DNA of 64,000 bases from Dyadobacter psychrophilus. GTDB lineage: Bacteria; Bacteroidota; Bacteroidia; Cytophagales; Spirosomataceae. The translations under genes were made by a program, and so were the position numbers. This document shows positions 26,208 through 35,126 of the stretch, piece by piece (the stretch's first letter is position 1; every line of letters starts with the position of its first letter). The notes beneath the pieces are model-generated. The model made no database searches. It was not told the origin of the DNA and saw only the letters and a list, made by a program, of their open reading frames with translations. Location: the NCBI RefSeq assembly GCF_900167945.1, contig NZ_FUZA01000001.1, positions 1,488,001 through 1,552,000 of the forward strand, given 5' to 3'.

Positions 26208-26511
26208 TGGCTAACTGAAAATATTGTTAACGTGTTGTTAATGTTGATGATGGCAGATAGGGCTAAAGTAGTTTACAAATGTCTTAGAGCAAGCAAACAA
26301 CTGACGAATTCTTTTGTCAAAATAAAATAAGGCATTAATTATCAACTATTTACCAAACAAGCACAATGAACCGATCAAACCACAAACGATTGCACCGTTC
26401 CGGGAAGTTTCGTTTATACCGATTACTGCACTCCGTAACGTTTAAACCAAAACAAAAAAACAGTGTCTTACAAACGAATTAAATAAAGAAAAACAACTAA
26501 TCCATATAGCC
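26208..26511. other. gene-free stretch of 304 bases
   Basis: AT-rich intergenic region between the divergent genes arfB and the DUF6600 gene. It must hold both promoters, but I see no perfect TAnnTTTG box. No tRNA, small gene or strong hairpin was recognised. Confidence 0.5.
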
Positions 26512-27804
26512 ATGAATATCATGCGAAAACTTCGGATACTGGGCCTGATCTTGCTAATGCTTGGCGGTGTTTCCACATTCACCAAGACGCAGGCTCAGCC
26601 CGGGGTTAACATTTCATTTCAAACATTTTACGAAGAATTGTCCCCTTACGGAAGGTGGGTCCGGACGCCGCAATATGGTTCCGTTTGGGTGCCTGATGCG
26701 CCACAGGGCTTCCAGCCTTACTCCACCGCCGGATACTGGGAAGTGACCGAATATGGTAACACCTGGGTTTCGGATTACGACTGGGGCTGGGCGCCTTTTC
26801 ATTATGGCCGCTGGTCTTTTGATGATTATAATGGCTGGTTCTGGATCCCAGGTTATGAATGGGGGCCGGCTTGGGTAAACTGGCGTTCGGGTGGAGGTTA
26901 TTATGGCTGGGCACCGCTGGGCCCGGGAATGCAGGTAAACATTTCGGTGAATCTTCCTTCTTTCTGGTGGGTTTTCGTGCCGCAACGTTACATTTCAAGC
27001 CCGCGTTGGTATGATTACTGTGCTCCGCGCAACCGCGTTTCGCATTATTACGGCAGAACGACGATCATAAATAATTACTATTACAACAACAACCGGACAT
27101 ATGCTTACGGCCCAAGACGAGATGAAATCGAACGCGTAACCAGGAGAAGCGTAGCAGTTCGTGATATTGATATGCGTAACCGGGGAAGAGTGGTTGTGGC
27201 CGGAAATAGCCGTGGTAACGACAGATACGACAACAGCCGCGGTTCCAATGAACGTAACAGCAGAATCAATGAATCCAATCGCCGCGGATCAACCGTTGAT
27301 GTAGGATCAGATCGCAGCAGCAGAGGCAATGACAGAAACCCGGGATATGGAGCCAACCGTAGCGATAACAACAGCCGCACCAATCGGGAATATGAAGCAC
27401 CGACCCGTGCCGAACGTTCGCCAGATCGCAACGTGCCAAACTACGGCTCAGAAAGAAGCAATAGATCTGAGCGCAGTAACGAATCGGTGAACCCTGGCCG
27501 GAGCAGAGAATCTTACGAGTCGCCGGCACCAAGACAAAGCCGGTCCGAAAGAGGTTCCTATGAAGCTCCTGCGCAACGTGAAAACCGTTCCTATGAAACG
27601 CCTGCGCCAAGACAAAGCCGGTCAGACAGAGGATCCTACGAAGCCCCGGCTCAACGCGAAAGCCGTTCGGAACGTGGATCAGTGGATAGAGGTTCTTCCG
27701 AATCAAGAAGCAGCGCTCCTAATGAACGTTCATCGGGAGGTTCTGAAAGAGGATCAAGAGGTGGCGGTGGCGGCTCGGAGAGAAGCAGCAGAGGTCCAAG
27801 ATAA
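26512..27804 (+). CDS. DUF6600 exported protein with Arg/Ser/Glu-rich repetitive tail
   Basis: Protein of 430 residues. A signal peptide (TKTQAQ) precedes an aromatic domain at about 40-190, of DUF6600 type, with repeated W-x-P-x-x-x-W patterns such as PYGRWVRTPQYGSVWVP and DYDWGWAPFHYGRW. The second half, from about residue 205, is a low-complexity tail very rich in Arg, Ser, Glu, Asn and Gly. It includes two copies of a 26-residue repeat. The domain resembles proteins thought to be envelope-associated, and the tail may bind nucleic acid or acidic polymer. The function is unknown. Confidence 0.75.
   Translation: MNIMRKLRILGLILLMLGGVSTFTKTQAQPGVNISFQTFYEELSPYGRWVRTPQYGSVWVPDAPQGFQPYSTAGYWEVTEYGNTWVSDYDWGWAPFHYGRWSFDDYNGWFWIPGYEWGPAWVNWRSGGGYYGWAPLGPGMQVNISVNLPSFWWVFVPQRYISSPRWYDYCAPRNRVSHYYGRTTIINNYYYNNNRTYAYGPRRDEIERVTRRSVAVRDIDMRNRGRVVVAGNSRGNDRYDNSRGSNERNSRINESNRRGSTVDVGSDRSSRGNDRNPGYGANRSDNNSRTNREYEAPTRAERSPDRNVPNYGSERSNRSERSNESVNPGRSRESYESPAPRQSRSERGSYEAPAQRENRSYETPAPRQSRSDRGSYEAPAQRESRSERGSVDRGSSESRSSAPNERSSGGSERGSRGGGGGSERSSRGPR
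27511..27666 (+). repeat. two 78-bp repeats coding 26 residues each
   Basis: The unit reads SYE(S/T)PAPRQSRS(E/D)RGSYEAPAQRE(N/S)R. Copies at 27511-27588 and 27589-27666 are in frame, so copy-number change would lengthen or shorten the tail without breaking the gene. Confidence 0.75.
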
Positions 27805-27820
27805 TTAGCAGAAAGCGCAA

Positions 27821-27865
27821 TAAACAGCCGGGGGAGAAAGTAGTTTTCTTCCTCGGCTGTTTTTA
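27821..27865 (+). terminator. terminator after the DUF6600 gene
   Basis: AAACAGCCGGGGGA pairs with TCCTCGGCTGTTT (G-U pair) around a loop of about 15 bases, followed by a T-run, 17 bases after the stop. Confidence 0.8.
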
Positions 27866-27899
27866 TTTATTGTTACCGGGCCTATAATCACTGTTTTTG

Positions 27900-28919
27900 A
27901 TGGAAATACAATTTGACATTGAGTTTAAGGAAAGTGCGCCAAAATACATGCAGATCATCAAGTCGCTTTTGCAGGCGATTAGTAAGGGGAAACTGAAACG
28001 TGGCGATAAAATTCCTTCGATCAATCAGTTAAGTGAAGAATATCTGCTTTCCCGGGACACTGTTGAAAAGGCTTACAAACACCTCATTAAAGATGGCGTG
28101 TTGATTTCCGTCCGGGGAAAAGGTTACTTTATTAATCGTGTCGACATTGAAACATCGGTTCGTATCCTGCTGGTTTTCAATAAAATAAGTAATTATAAAA
28201 AACAGATTTATAATGCATTTGTTGAAAATGTAGGGCGCAATGTGAATGTTGATCTTCATATTCACCATTCTAATGCCAATATTTTTAAAAACCTGATTAA
28301 AAACAGTCTGGGCGAATACGATTATTACGTAATCATGCCGCATTTCTACGAAAAGGCAGAAGAGGCGATTGAAACATTGAAAATGATCCCGCCCGAGAAG
28401 CTGATTTTACTGGACAAGGACATTGAACTGAATAGTAAAAAGCATTCGTCTGTATTCCAGAACTTCGAAAAGGACATTGTTTCTGCATTAAATGAAGCCG
28501 TTGACCTGCTCAAAGTCTACAAAAAGCTGATCCTTATTTTCCCAACCATTATCCGTTATCCCAAAGAAATCATCAAAGGCTTCCGGATTTTTTGCATTCA
28601 GCATGAGTTCGAACATGAAATCATGTACGATTTTCACGAAAACAGCATTGCTGTTAAAGACACAGCATATGTGGTTATTGAAGAAAATGATCTGGTTAAT
28701 CTCATCAAAAAATGCCGTGAGCAGCAACTTACAATCGGCAAAGACATTGGCATTATTTCCTACAACGAAACGCCGTTAAAAGAGATCCTGCTGGATGGAA
28801 TCACAACCATTTCCACCGATCACGAGCAAATGGGAAAGACTGCAGCGGAGTTGATAACCGAGAATAGAAGGGCGATTATCAAGAATCCGTTTACGCTGAT
28901 TCGGAGGAAGTCGCTTTGA
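27900..28919 (+). CDS. GntR-type regulator with LacI-like sensor domain
   Basis: About 339 residues from the ATG at 27900. A winged helix-turn-helix of the GntR family occupies residues about 8-75 (YMQIIKSLLQAISKGKLKRGDKIPSINQLSEEY, then LSRDTVEKAYKHLIKDGVL). The rest resembles a periplasmic-binding-protein-like LacI sensor (GIISYNETPLKEILLDGITTISTD). It converges on rhaI and rhaEW, so control of rhamnose use with a pathway sugar as effector is likely. GntR/LacI hybrids of this design control several sugar pathways in Bacteroidota. Confidence 0.85.
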   Translation: MEIQFDIEFKESAPKYMQIIKSLLQAISKGKLKRGDKIPSINQLSEEYLLSRDTVEKAYKHLIKDGVLISVRGKGYFINRVDIETSVRILLVFNKISNYKKQIYNAFVENVGRNVNVDLHIHHSNANIFKNLIKNSLGEYDYYVIMPHFYEKAEEAIETLKMIPPEKLILLDKDIELNSKKHSSVFQNFEKDIVSALNEAVDLLKVYKKLILIFPTIIRYPKEIIKGFRIFCIQHEFEHEIMYDFHENSIAVKDTAYVVIEENDLVNLIKKCREQQLTIGKDIGIISYNETPLKEILLDGITTISTDHEQMGKTAAELITENRRAIIKNPFTLIRRKSL

Positions 28920-28939
28920 TGCAATGTGCTTCTTGGCGG

Positions 28940-29088
28940 GCATTGTGGACTTCACTCCGACTCCGCTCAGTGTGACAAAGCATTGCGGTTCTTCCTTTCG
29001 GTGGCGCAGCGGCGCTGTTCGCTCAGGCTAACAAGCATTGAACCAAGCTCTGTCAGCCTGAGCGGAGACGAAGGCACGTCCACAATGC
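28940..29088. repeat. REP-like imperfect palindromic cluster
   Basis: The outer arms GCATTGTGGAC (28940-28950) and GTCCACAATGC (29078-29088) are perfect complements. Inside are three copies, in both directions, of a 16-mer close to TGTCAGCCTGAGCGGA (28962-28977 and 29019-29034 reversed, 29051-29066 forward). The forward copy is identical to part of the 38-bp palindrome at 12710. The cluster lies between the converging regulator and rhaI genes. Confidence 0.75.
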
Positions 29089-29100
29089 TCCTCGCAACCC

Positions 29101-30384
29101 TTAAAGCCCAGTAGCCACAGTAACCCTACCCCGCTCATTCATCAGCTCATTCCGAACCTTCAAATTCCTGAACAACCCAATCGGATCCAGCGAACCGCCG
29201 CTTAGGCGCATGGATTCACGTACTAATGGCCGTACATCCGTTCTGAATGCATTTTGAAGGATTTGTTGCGCCAGAACGACGTCATTTTGATTCCTGGCTT
29301 GTTCCAGTTTTTGGCGATCGACCAGCAATGCTTGTGCGTAGGAAATCAAAATCGCTTCCACGGATTGAAGCAAATCTTCCAAAGGATCTTTTACATTGTG
29401 ACTGGCGTCGATCATCCAGGCGTAACCATCACTTCCTTTTCCTGCGCGTTTCATGCCCTCTACCAGTTCAACAAATATCAGGAACAGCATATAAGGACGA
29501 ATGCTGCCGACGGTAAGATCGTCGTCACCATATTTAGAATCGTTGAAATGGAAACCTGCCAGGCGGCCTTCCATCATTAATGTCGCTACAATTTGCTCAA
29601 TGTTGGCATTAGGTAAATGATGACCAAGATCCACCAGCACATCGGCTTTCGGGCCCAGTTTCTGGCAGAAAAGCAATGAACTTCCCCAATCCTGGATTAC
29701 GGTTGAATAGAAATTCGGCTCGTAGGCTTTGTATTCCACGTAAACTTTCCAGTCAGCAGGCAGCTCGGCGTAGATTTCCTGCAAAGATTCGAGCGTATTT
29801 TGGAATGCTTGTACAAAATTGGATTGTCCCGGAAAGCAAGAACCGTCTGAGAGCCAGATCGACAATGCTTTTGATCCCAAATCTTTACCATATTTTATCA
29901 CTTCAATGTTATGCTCAACAGCTTGTTTTCGAACGGCAGGATCAACGTGCGAAAGTGACCCGAATTTATAGGAATGCTCCTGATCCTTCTGATCCTGAAA
30001 AGTATTCGAGTTAACTGCATCAAATTTCAGGTCCAATGAAGAAGCCAGACTGATAATTGATTCTGCCTGCTGGGGAATATCCCAGGGGATGTGCAGCGAA
30101 ATAGATCCGCTTGAACGGTTCAATGCATGTAGAAGACCTACATCCTCCACTTTTTCTTCCAAAGAACGCGGCTCCCCGCCACCTGAAAATCGCCCGAAAC
30201 GCGTCCCGCCCGTGCCCAGGGCCCAGCTCGGAATGGCAACCTGAAAAGCCTCCAAAGCACTTATTACTTCGCTGGCATTGATCCCCTGCTCGCCAAGTTG
30301 CTCTTTTAAGAAAATAAACTGGTTGTTATGGCGCGACAATAAGCTGTCGTTATGCTGGTCAATCTGATACTGGTCGATTTTCAT
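29101..30384 (-). CDS. rhaI: L-rhamnose isomerase (RhaI type)
   Basis: Cytoplasmic metal-dependent TIM-barrel isomerase, about 427 residues from the ATG at 30384 (the frame also opens from a TTG at 30411). It converts L-rhamnose to L-rhamnulose. The sequence is of the broad-specificity RhaI type (as in Pseudomonas stutzeri) rather than E. coli RhaA. Metal-site regions are visible: VYVEYKAYEP, DLGHHLPNANIEQ and GFHFNDSKYGDDDL. It is the second gene after rhaEW on the same strand, with a 13-bp inverted repeat in its leader. Confidence 0.92.
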   Translation of the reverse strand: MKIDQYQIDQHNDSLLSRHNNQFIFLKEQLGEQGINASEVISALEAFQVAIPSWALGTGGTRFGRFSGGGEPRSLEEKVEDVGLLHALNRSSGSISLHIPWDIPQQAESIISLASSLDLKFDAVNSNTFQDQKDQEHSYKFGSLSHVDPAVRKQAVEHNIEVIKYGKDLGSKALSIWLSDGSCFPGQSNFVQAFQNTLESLQEIYAELPADWKVYVEYKAYEPNFYSTVIQDWGSSLLFCQKLGPKADVLVDLGHHLPNANIEQIVATLMMEGRLAGFHFNDSKYGDDDLTVGSIRPYMLFLIFVELVEGMKRAGKGSDGYAWMIDASHNVKDPLEDLLQSVEAILISYAQALLVDRQKLEQARNQNDVVLAQQILQNAFRTDVRPLVRESMRLSGGSLDPIGLFRNLKVRNELMNERGRVTVATGL

Positions 30385-30401
30385 TTTGTTGAAATTTAAA
30401 A

Positions 30402-30432
30402 GACTTTCCAAGTTATAGAAACTTAGAAAGTC
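30402..30432. promoter_or_regulatory. 13-bp inverted repeat in the rhaI leader
   Basis: GACTTTCCAAGTT (30402-30414) and AACTTAGAAAGTC (30420-30432) pair at 12 of 13 positions around a 5-base spacer, ending 17 bases before the rhaI ATG. It could be an operator of the nearby GntR/LacI regulator or an mRNA hairpin. Confidence 0.5.
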
Positions 30433-30510
30433 TAATTTGAAAATTCTGAAATTTGAAAATATTGTAGTTATTTCCGCGACTTTAAAGGCGCGGGAATATT
30501 TCGCTATCGC

Positions 30511-32634
30511 TTACCGTAAAAACGCTGCCGGAACACCGCCATCCACGTTGATCACGTTTCCTGTGCTTTTGTTTAGCAGACCGCTCACGAAAATGTAAAC
30601 TCCGTTTGCAATGTCTTCTGTATGGATTTCTGCATTCAGAACGGTTCTTTTGGCATAATATGCAGGCAGTTCCGCTACGCTAATACCATAAGCTTTCGCG
30701 CGTCCTGCTGCCCAGCCGCTTTCCCAGATCTTACTTCCTGCGATTACAGCATCAGGGTTAACGACATTGACACGGATTTTATCAGGCCCTAATTCCGCCG
30801 CTAAAAGGCGTGACATATGTTGCTGAGCCGCTTTTGCAGTTCCGTATGCCACATTATTTGGCCCTGAAACGATGCCGTTCTTGCTGGCAATGTTGATGAT
30901 ATCACCACCCAATCCTTGCTGGCGCATGATAGCAACCGCTTCCTGAGAAACCAGGAACTGGCCTTTTACCAACACATCCTGCAAAATATCCCAATCCTTA
31001 ATGGTGGTTTCAGCCAGTGGTTTTGAAATAGACAAACCGGCGCAGTTTACAATGATATCAACGCCGCCATATTTCAACTTCGTAGTATGCAATGCAGCTT
31101 TGATCTGATCTACTTCCAGTACATTTGCGATGGTCGTAGCTGAAAAGTCTTTGCCAAACTTTGCGTCAAATTCGGCTTTGGTTTCAGCCAATGCTTTTTC
31201 GTCAATGTCGGAAATCACCACGCAGGCGCCTTCTTGCAACAGTTTTAATGCAATGGCTTTTCCAATTCCTCCGGAGCCGCCGGTAACGATCGCAATTTTG
31301 CGTGAAACTGACTTTTCTTTTGGCATACGCTGCAATTTAGCTTCTTCAAGAAGCCAGTATTCAATGTCAAACGCCTCTTGCTCAGGCAATGAAACGTAGG
31401 AAGAAATTGCTTCCGCGCCTTTCATCACATTGATTGCATTGATATAAAACTCCGCCGCCACACGCGCTGTCTGCTTGTCTTTCGCAAACGAGAACATGCC
31501 GACGCCTGGCAACAATATGATCACCGGGTTCGGGTCACGCACAGCCGGGCTGTTATCATGTTTACAACGATCATAGTATGCTTGATAATCAACGCGATAT
31601 GCTTCAAACTGCGGACGAATTTGATCCAGAATTTCCTGATCTGTTCCGCCAAGCTTATCAAATGGGAAATCCAGAACCAACGGACGGATCTTCGTACGAA
31701 GGAAGTGGTCCGGGCAGCTTGTGCCTAGTGGAGCCAGCTTATCAAGATCATGGCTGCCGATAAATTCAAGCACACGCGCATCATCCGTAAAGTGACCGAT
31801 CATCGCCTGTTGCTCAGAAGCAAGCCCGCGCAGATACGGAGCCAGCTTACCCGCAATTTCAGAACGGCGTGCTTCCGGTTCGCTTTCAAGGCGCTGACCT
31901 CCGAAAACCGGACGGTTTTTGCCATAATTTTCGTTCAGATATTCCGATGCTCTTTCAATCGTATCCAGCGTATTGATATAAGATTCATAAGCTGTATCAC
32001 CCCAGGTAAACAAACCGTGTCCGCCCAATACGATTCCGCGGATTCCCGGGTTTTCTGCCAATGCCTGTTCCAGTTTTAATCCAAGATCAAATCCGGGACG
32101 TTGCCAGGGCACCCACGCCAGTTCTCCGTTAAATAATTCTTTTGTAATAGCCTCTCCTTCTTTGGATGCCGCGATGGCGATCAATGCGTCAGGGTGCAGG
32201 TGATCAATATGTTTGAAGGGCAATAAGCCGTGCAGGGGCGTATCAATGGAAGGTGCTTTGGATTTGAGATCATAAATGCAGTGGTTGAAAAGCTCTACCA
32301 TTTCATCTTCAAATTCCAGTCCACGGTAAATGTTTTTCAAATTGTGCAAGCGGTCCTGATAAAGTCCGGCAAGGCCACTTCTTGTCAAAGTGCCAATATC
32401 ACCCCCAGAACCTTTGATCCACATTACCTCAACCGGATTGCCAGTCAGCGGATCTTTTTCAATGGTCTTGCAACTTGTGTTACCGCCCGCATAATTGGTA
32501 AGACGAAGGTCTGCACCCAACAAATTCGAACGGTACAAAAGAAGTGCTACCTGATCATCACCGAGCGAAGCCGCTTTACTTTCATCCCATAAATAGCTTA
32601 CGTACCTGTACTGGCTTACATTAGAACTGCTCAT
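30511..32634 (-). CDS. rhaEW: bifunctional L-rhamnulose-1-phosphate aldolase / L-lactaldehyde dehydrogenase
   Basis: Fusion of 707 residues. Residues about 1-430 are a class II aldolase-type domain (YAGGNTSCK, zinc-ligand region HIDHLHPD with H145 and H147, VLGGHGLFTWG). It splits rhamnulose-1-phosphate into DHAP and L-lactaldehyde. Residues about 446-707 are a short-chain dehydrogenase (TGGSGGIGKA for NAD binding, YGTAKAAQQ with catalytic Tyr and Lys), predicted to oxidise lactaldehyde to lactate. The same fusion is known as RhaEW. rhaI follows after 126 bases. No rhamnulokinase or rhamnose transporter gene is in the window. Confidence 0.93.
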   Translation of the reverse strand: MSSSNVSQYRYVSYLWDESKAASLGDDQVALLLYRSNLLGADLRLTNYAGGNTSCKTIEKDPLTGNPVEVMWIKGSGGDIGTLTRSGLAGLYQDRLHNLKNIYRGLEFEDEMVELFNHCIYDLKSKAPSIDTPLHGLLPFKHIDHLHPDALIAIAASKEGEAITKELFNGELAWVPWQRPGFDLGLKLEQALAENPGIRGIVLGGHGLFTWGDTAYESYINTLDTIERASEYLNENYGKNRPVFGGQRLESEPEARRSEIAGKLAPYLRGLASEQQAMIGHFTDDARVLEFIGSHDLDKLAPLGTSCPDHFLRTKIRPLVLDFPFDKLGGTDQEILDQIRPQFEAYRVDYQAYYDRCKHDNSPAVRDPNPVIILLPGVGMFSFAKDKQTARVAAEFYINAINVMKGAEAISSYVSLPEQEAFDIEYWLLEEAKLQRMPKEKSVSRKIAIVTGGSGGIGKAIALKLLQEGACVVISDIDEKALAETKAEFDAKFGKDFSATTIANVLEVDQIKAALHTTKLKYGGVDIIVNCAGLSISKPLAETTIKDWDILQDVLVKGQFLVSQEAVAIMRQQGLGGDIINIASKNGIVSGPNNVAYGTAKAAQQHMSRLLAAELGPDKIRVNVVNPDAVIAGSKIWESGWAAGRAKAYGISVAELPAYYAKRTVLNAEIHTEDIANGVYIFVSGLLNKSTGNVINVDGGVPAAFLR

Positions 32635-32824
32635 ATTTTCTTATTTAATTAATTATCATTTTTTGAGGTAAAAGGTCCCATTTCCTGAAAGGGTTTCAAA
32701 TTACAAATACTACTCTGTAACGGGCACAAGATTAGAAAACTTACCTATTCCCACCGTCCTGTTGTATCCTGCATGTAGAAATAAATTAAGAAATAATGGG
32801 AAAATTGGAAGTTTACATAAAATT

Positions 32825-32864
32825 AAAATGGTCTGAACCAGCCATTAACTGTTCAGACCATTTT
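32825..32864 (-). terminator. bidirectional terminator after the peptidase operon
   Basis: Perfect 14-bp stem AAAATGGTCTGAAC / GTTCAGACCATTTT around a 12-base loop, 60 bases past the prolyl oligopeptidase stop. The rest of the 290-base gap up to rhaEW is AT-rich and should hold the rhaEW promoter; no perfect -7 box was found. Confidence 0.8.
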
Positions 32865-32924
32865 CCGGGCGTTTTACCTTAGTCGGTTACTTTTGAAATA
32901 TTAGTTTTTTTCAACAGCCAGATA

Positions 32925-35126
32925 TCATTGCCAAACCAACCCCATATTCGCGAACAAAAATGCATAAATGTCCGCCTGGGTTTCAAGTGCCTTTTTCGTG
33001 TTGCTCGCGCCGTGGCCGGAGTTGGTGTCGATGCGGATCAAAAGTGGGTTATCAGATGATTTGCCTGCTTTGGCTTGAAGTTCTGCCGCGTATTTGAATG
33101 AATGTGCGGGCACTACGCGGTCGTCGTGATCCGCGGTTGTAATCATTGTTGCCGGATATTTTCCACCTTCTTTAATATTGTGCAGGGGTGAATACGCATA
33201 TAGCACTTTAAATTCTTCGGCGTTATCGCTGCTTCCGTAGTCTGCGATCCAGTTCCAGCCTATGGTGAATTTGTGAAAACGAAGCATATCCATGACGCCT
33301 ACTGCGGGAAAAGCTACTTTGAACAACTCCGGCCGCTGGTTCATGACGGTTCCTACCAGCAATCCACCATTAGAACCACCCTGAATGGCTAGTTTAGCGG
33401 CAGATGTATATTTTTCTTTGATCAAGAACTCAGCTGCGGCAATGAAGTCGTCGAAGACATTCTGTTTTTTGAGCTTCATTCCCTGCTCGTGCCATTTCTC
33501 ACCATATTCGCTTCCTCCGCGCAAATTTGCCTGCACATAAATGCCACCCTGATCCAGAAATGGAATACGGGTAGGGCTGAAACCCGGGGTTAGGCTGATG
33601 TTAAAACCACCATAACCGTATAAAATCGTCGGATTTGAGCCATCGCGTTTCATTCCTTTTTTATAGGTGATGAACGCAGGGATTTTGGTGCCGTCTTTAC
33701 TCGGATAGAAAACTTGCTCCGTCTCGTAATCTTCCGGATTGAATGAGACTTCCGGCTCACGGAAAACTGTGCTTTTCTTGCTGGCAATGTCGTATTTGAA
33801 GATCGTCGGCGGGTAATTGAATGATGTGTAGGTGTAAAAAACAAAGCTATCTTCCCGCTCACCACCAAAGCCGCTGGCAGTTCCCAGTCCAGGCAATTTC
33901 ACTTCATTTTCCAATGTGCCATCCATGCTGTAAACATATGCACGGCTGCTTACATCTTTGGAGTAAGAGGCAAATAATTTGTTACCGGCAAGTCCGGCGC
34001 CTAAAAGTGGTTCATCCTTTTCCGGAAGAACAATTTTCCAGCTCTTTGCCGCCGAAACGTAGCGCATAACCTTGCTATTCGGCGCATTCTCGTTGGTTTC
34101 AATTAAAAAATCATCGCCAATGTTCTCTATAACACCATATTGAAAATCGGTTATCTCTTCCTTGATCGGTGTAAATGTTGTTTCTCCTTTTTTCAGAATC
34201 CACAACCCGTTTCCATCCTTTCCCTTTCCCCTATCGCTTACACTCAGCACGGCAAACTGCTCATCCTCAGTTGTTCCTATCGTATGAAAGCGTTGCGGGT
34301 TTGCAGCATCTTCAAATATAAGTTTGTCGTCGTTTTGAGTTGTTCCAATTTTATGGAAATAAACCTGGTGGTTTTCATTTTTGGCCGCTAATGCGCTGCC
34401 TTCCGGTTTTGGATAACGACTGTAATAAAAACCATCTCCCTGCCACGCAGCGCCTGAAATTTTAACCCATTCGACTTTGTCGGAAAGCATTGAGAGACTT
34501 TTCATCTCCATAACCTGATATTCCTGCCAGTCGGACCCGCCTTTGGAAAAGCCTAAAACAGCATGGTTACCATCTTTTGAAAGACTGAAAACAGTAAGCC
34601 GGGTCGTTCCGTCCGCAGAAAGTTTATTGGGATCAATGACTGTTTCTGGAATTCCGTTTTCGCCCTTTTGACGATAAAGTACGGCCTGATTTTGCAGTCC
34701 ATCGTTTTTATAAAAATAATAATAGTCGCCCTTTTTCCTGGGAGCCGAATATTTGGGGTAATTATAGGCCTTTTCCAGATCGACAAAAATCTTACTCTTG
34801 AAAGGGATTTTATCCAAATAACTGAATGTAACAGCATTCTGGGCCTTAACCCACTGACCCGTTTCCTCGGAGCGGTCATCTTCCAGCCAGCGATAAGGGT
34901 CCGAAACTTTCACTCCGTGATATTCGTCAACGTGATCAACGCGGTTTGTTAATGGGTAATCAAGCTTTTGGGCCAAACCGTTGTTCAGCATGGAAGCGGC
35001 AATGATAGTCATTCCAACAATTTTAAAATTCAAAAAATAAGATCGCACCGAATGGTGTCGCGCCGAATGGTGTCGCGCCGAATGGTGTCGCACTGAATGG
35101 TGTCGCACTGAATGGTGTCGTATCAT
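32925..35126 (-). CDS. prolyl oligopeptidase (S9A), exported
   Basis: Serine peptidase of 733 residues from the ATG at 35126, which overlaps the upstream stop as ATGA. After an odd N-terminus (five RHHS(V/A) units) comes a signal-peptide-like stretch ending LNNGLAQ. An alternative GTG start just after the repeats (35048) would give a normal n-region. The mature protein starts PYRWLEDD, has a seven-bladed propeller and then an alpha/beta-hydrolase domain with catalytic GGSNGG, the Asp of TADHDDRV and the His of SGHGA. It cleaves after proline in short peptides, probably in the periplasm. It is the last gene of a three-gene operon. Confidence 0.92.
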   Translation of the reverse strand: MIRHHSVRHHSVRHHSARHHSARHHSVRSYFLNFKIVGMTIIAASMLNNGLAQKLDYPLTNRVDHVDEYHGVKVSDPYRWLEDDRSEETGQWVKAQNAVTFSYLDKIPFKSKIFVDLEKAYNYPKYSAPRKKGDYYYFYKNDGLQNQAVLYRQKGENGIPETVIDPNKLSADGTTRLTVFSLSKDGNHAVLGFSKGGSDWQEYQVMEMKSLSMLSDKVEWVKISGAAWQGDGFYYSRYPKPEGSALAAKNENHQVYFHKIGTTQNDDKLIFEDAANPQRFHTIGTTEDEQFAVLSVSDRGKGKDGNGLWILKKGETTFTPIKEEITDFQYGVIENIGDDFLIETNENAPNSKVMRYVSAAKSWKIVLPEKDEPLLGAGLAGNKLFASYSKDVSSRAYVYSMDGTLENEVKLPGLGTASGFGGEREDSFVFYTYTSFNYPPTIFKYDIASKKSTVFREPEVSFNPEDYETEQVFYPSKDGTKIPAFITYKKGMKRDGSNPTILYGYGGFNISLTPGFSPTRIPFLDQGGIYVQANLRGGSEYGEKWHEQGMKLKKQNVFDDFIAAAEFLIKEKYTSAAKLAIQGGSNGGLLVGTVMNQRPELFKVAFPAVGVMDMLRFHKFTIGWNWIADYGSSDNAEEFKVLYAYSPLHNIKEGGKYPATMITTADHDDRVVPAHSFKYAAELQAKAGKSSDNPLLIRIDTNSGHGASNTKKALETQADIYAFLFANMGLVWQ
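35046..35120 (-). repeat. 15-bp minisatellite, five units, at the 5' end of the peptidase gene
   Basis: Five head-to-tail 15-base units (CGACACCATTC followed by AGTG, GGCG or GGTG) directly after the first two codons. In frame they code RHHSV or RHHSA five times. Unit length is a multiple of three, so copy-number change keeps the frame. It is very His/Arg-rich and precedes the signal peptide. Confidence 0.9.
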
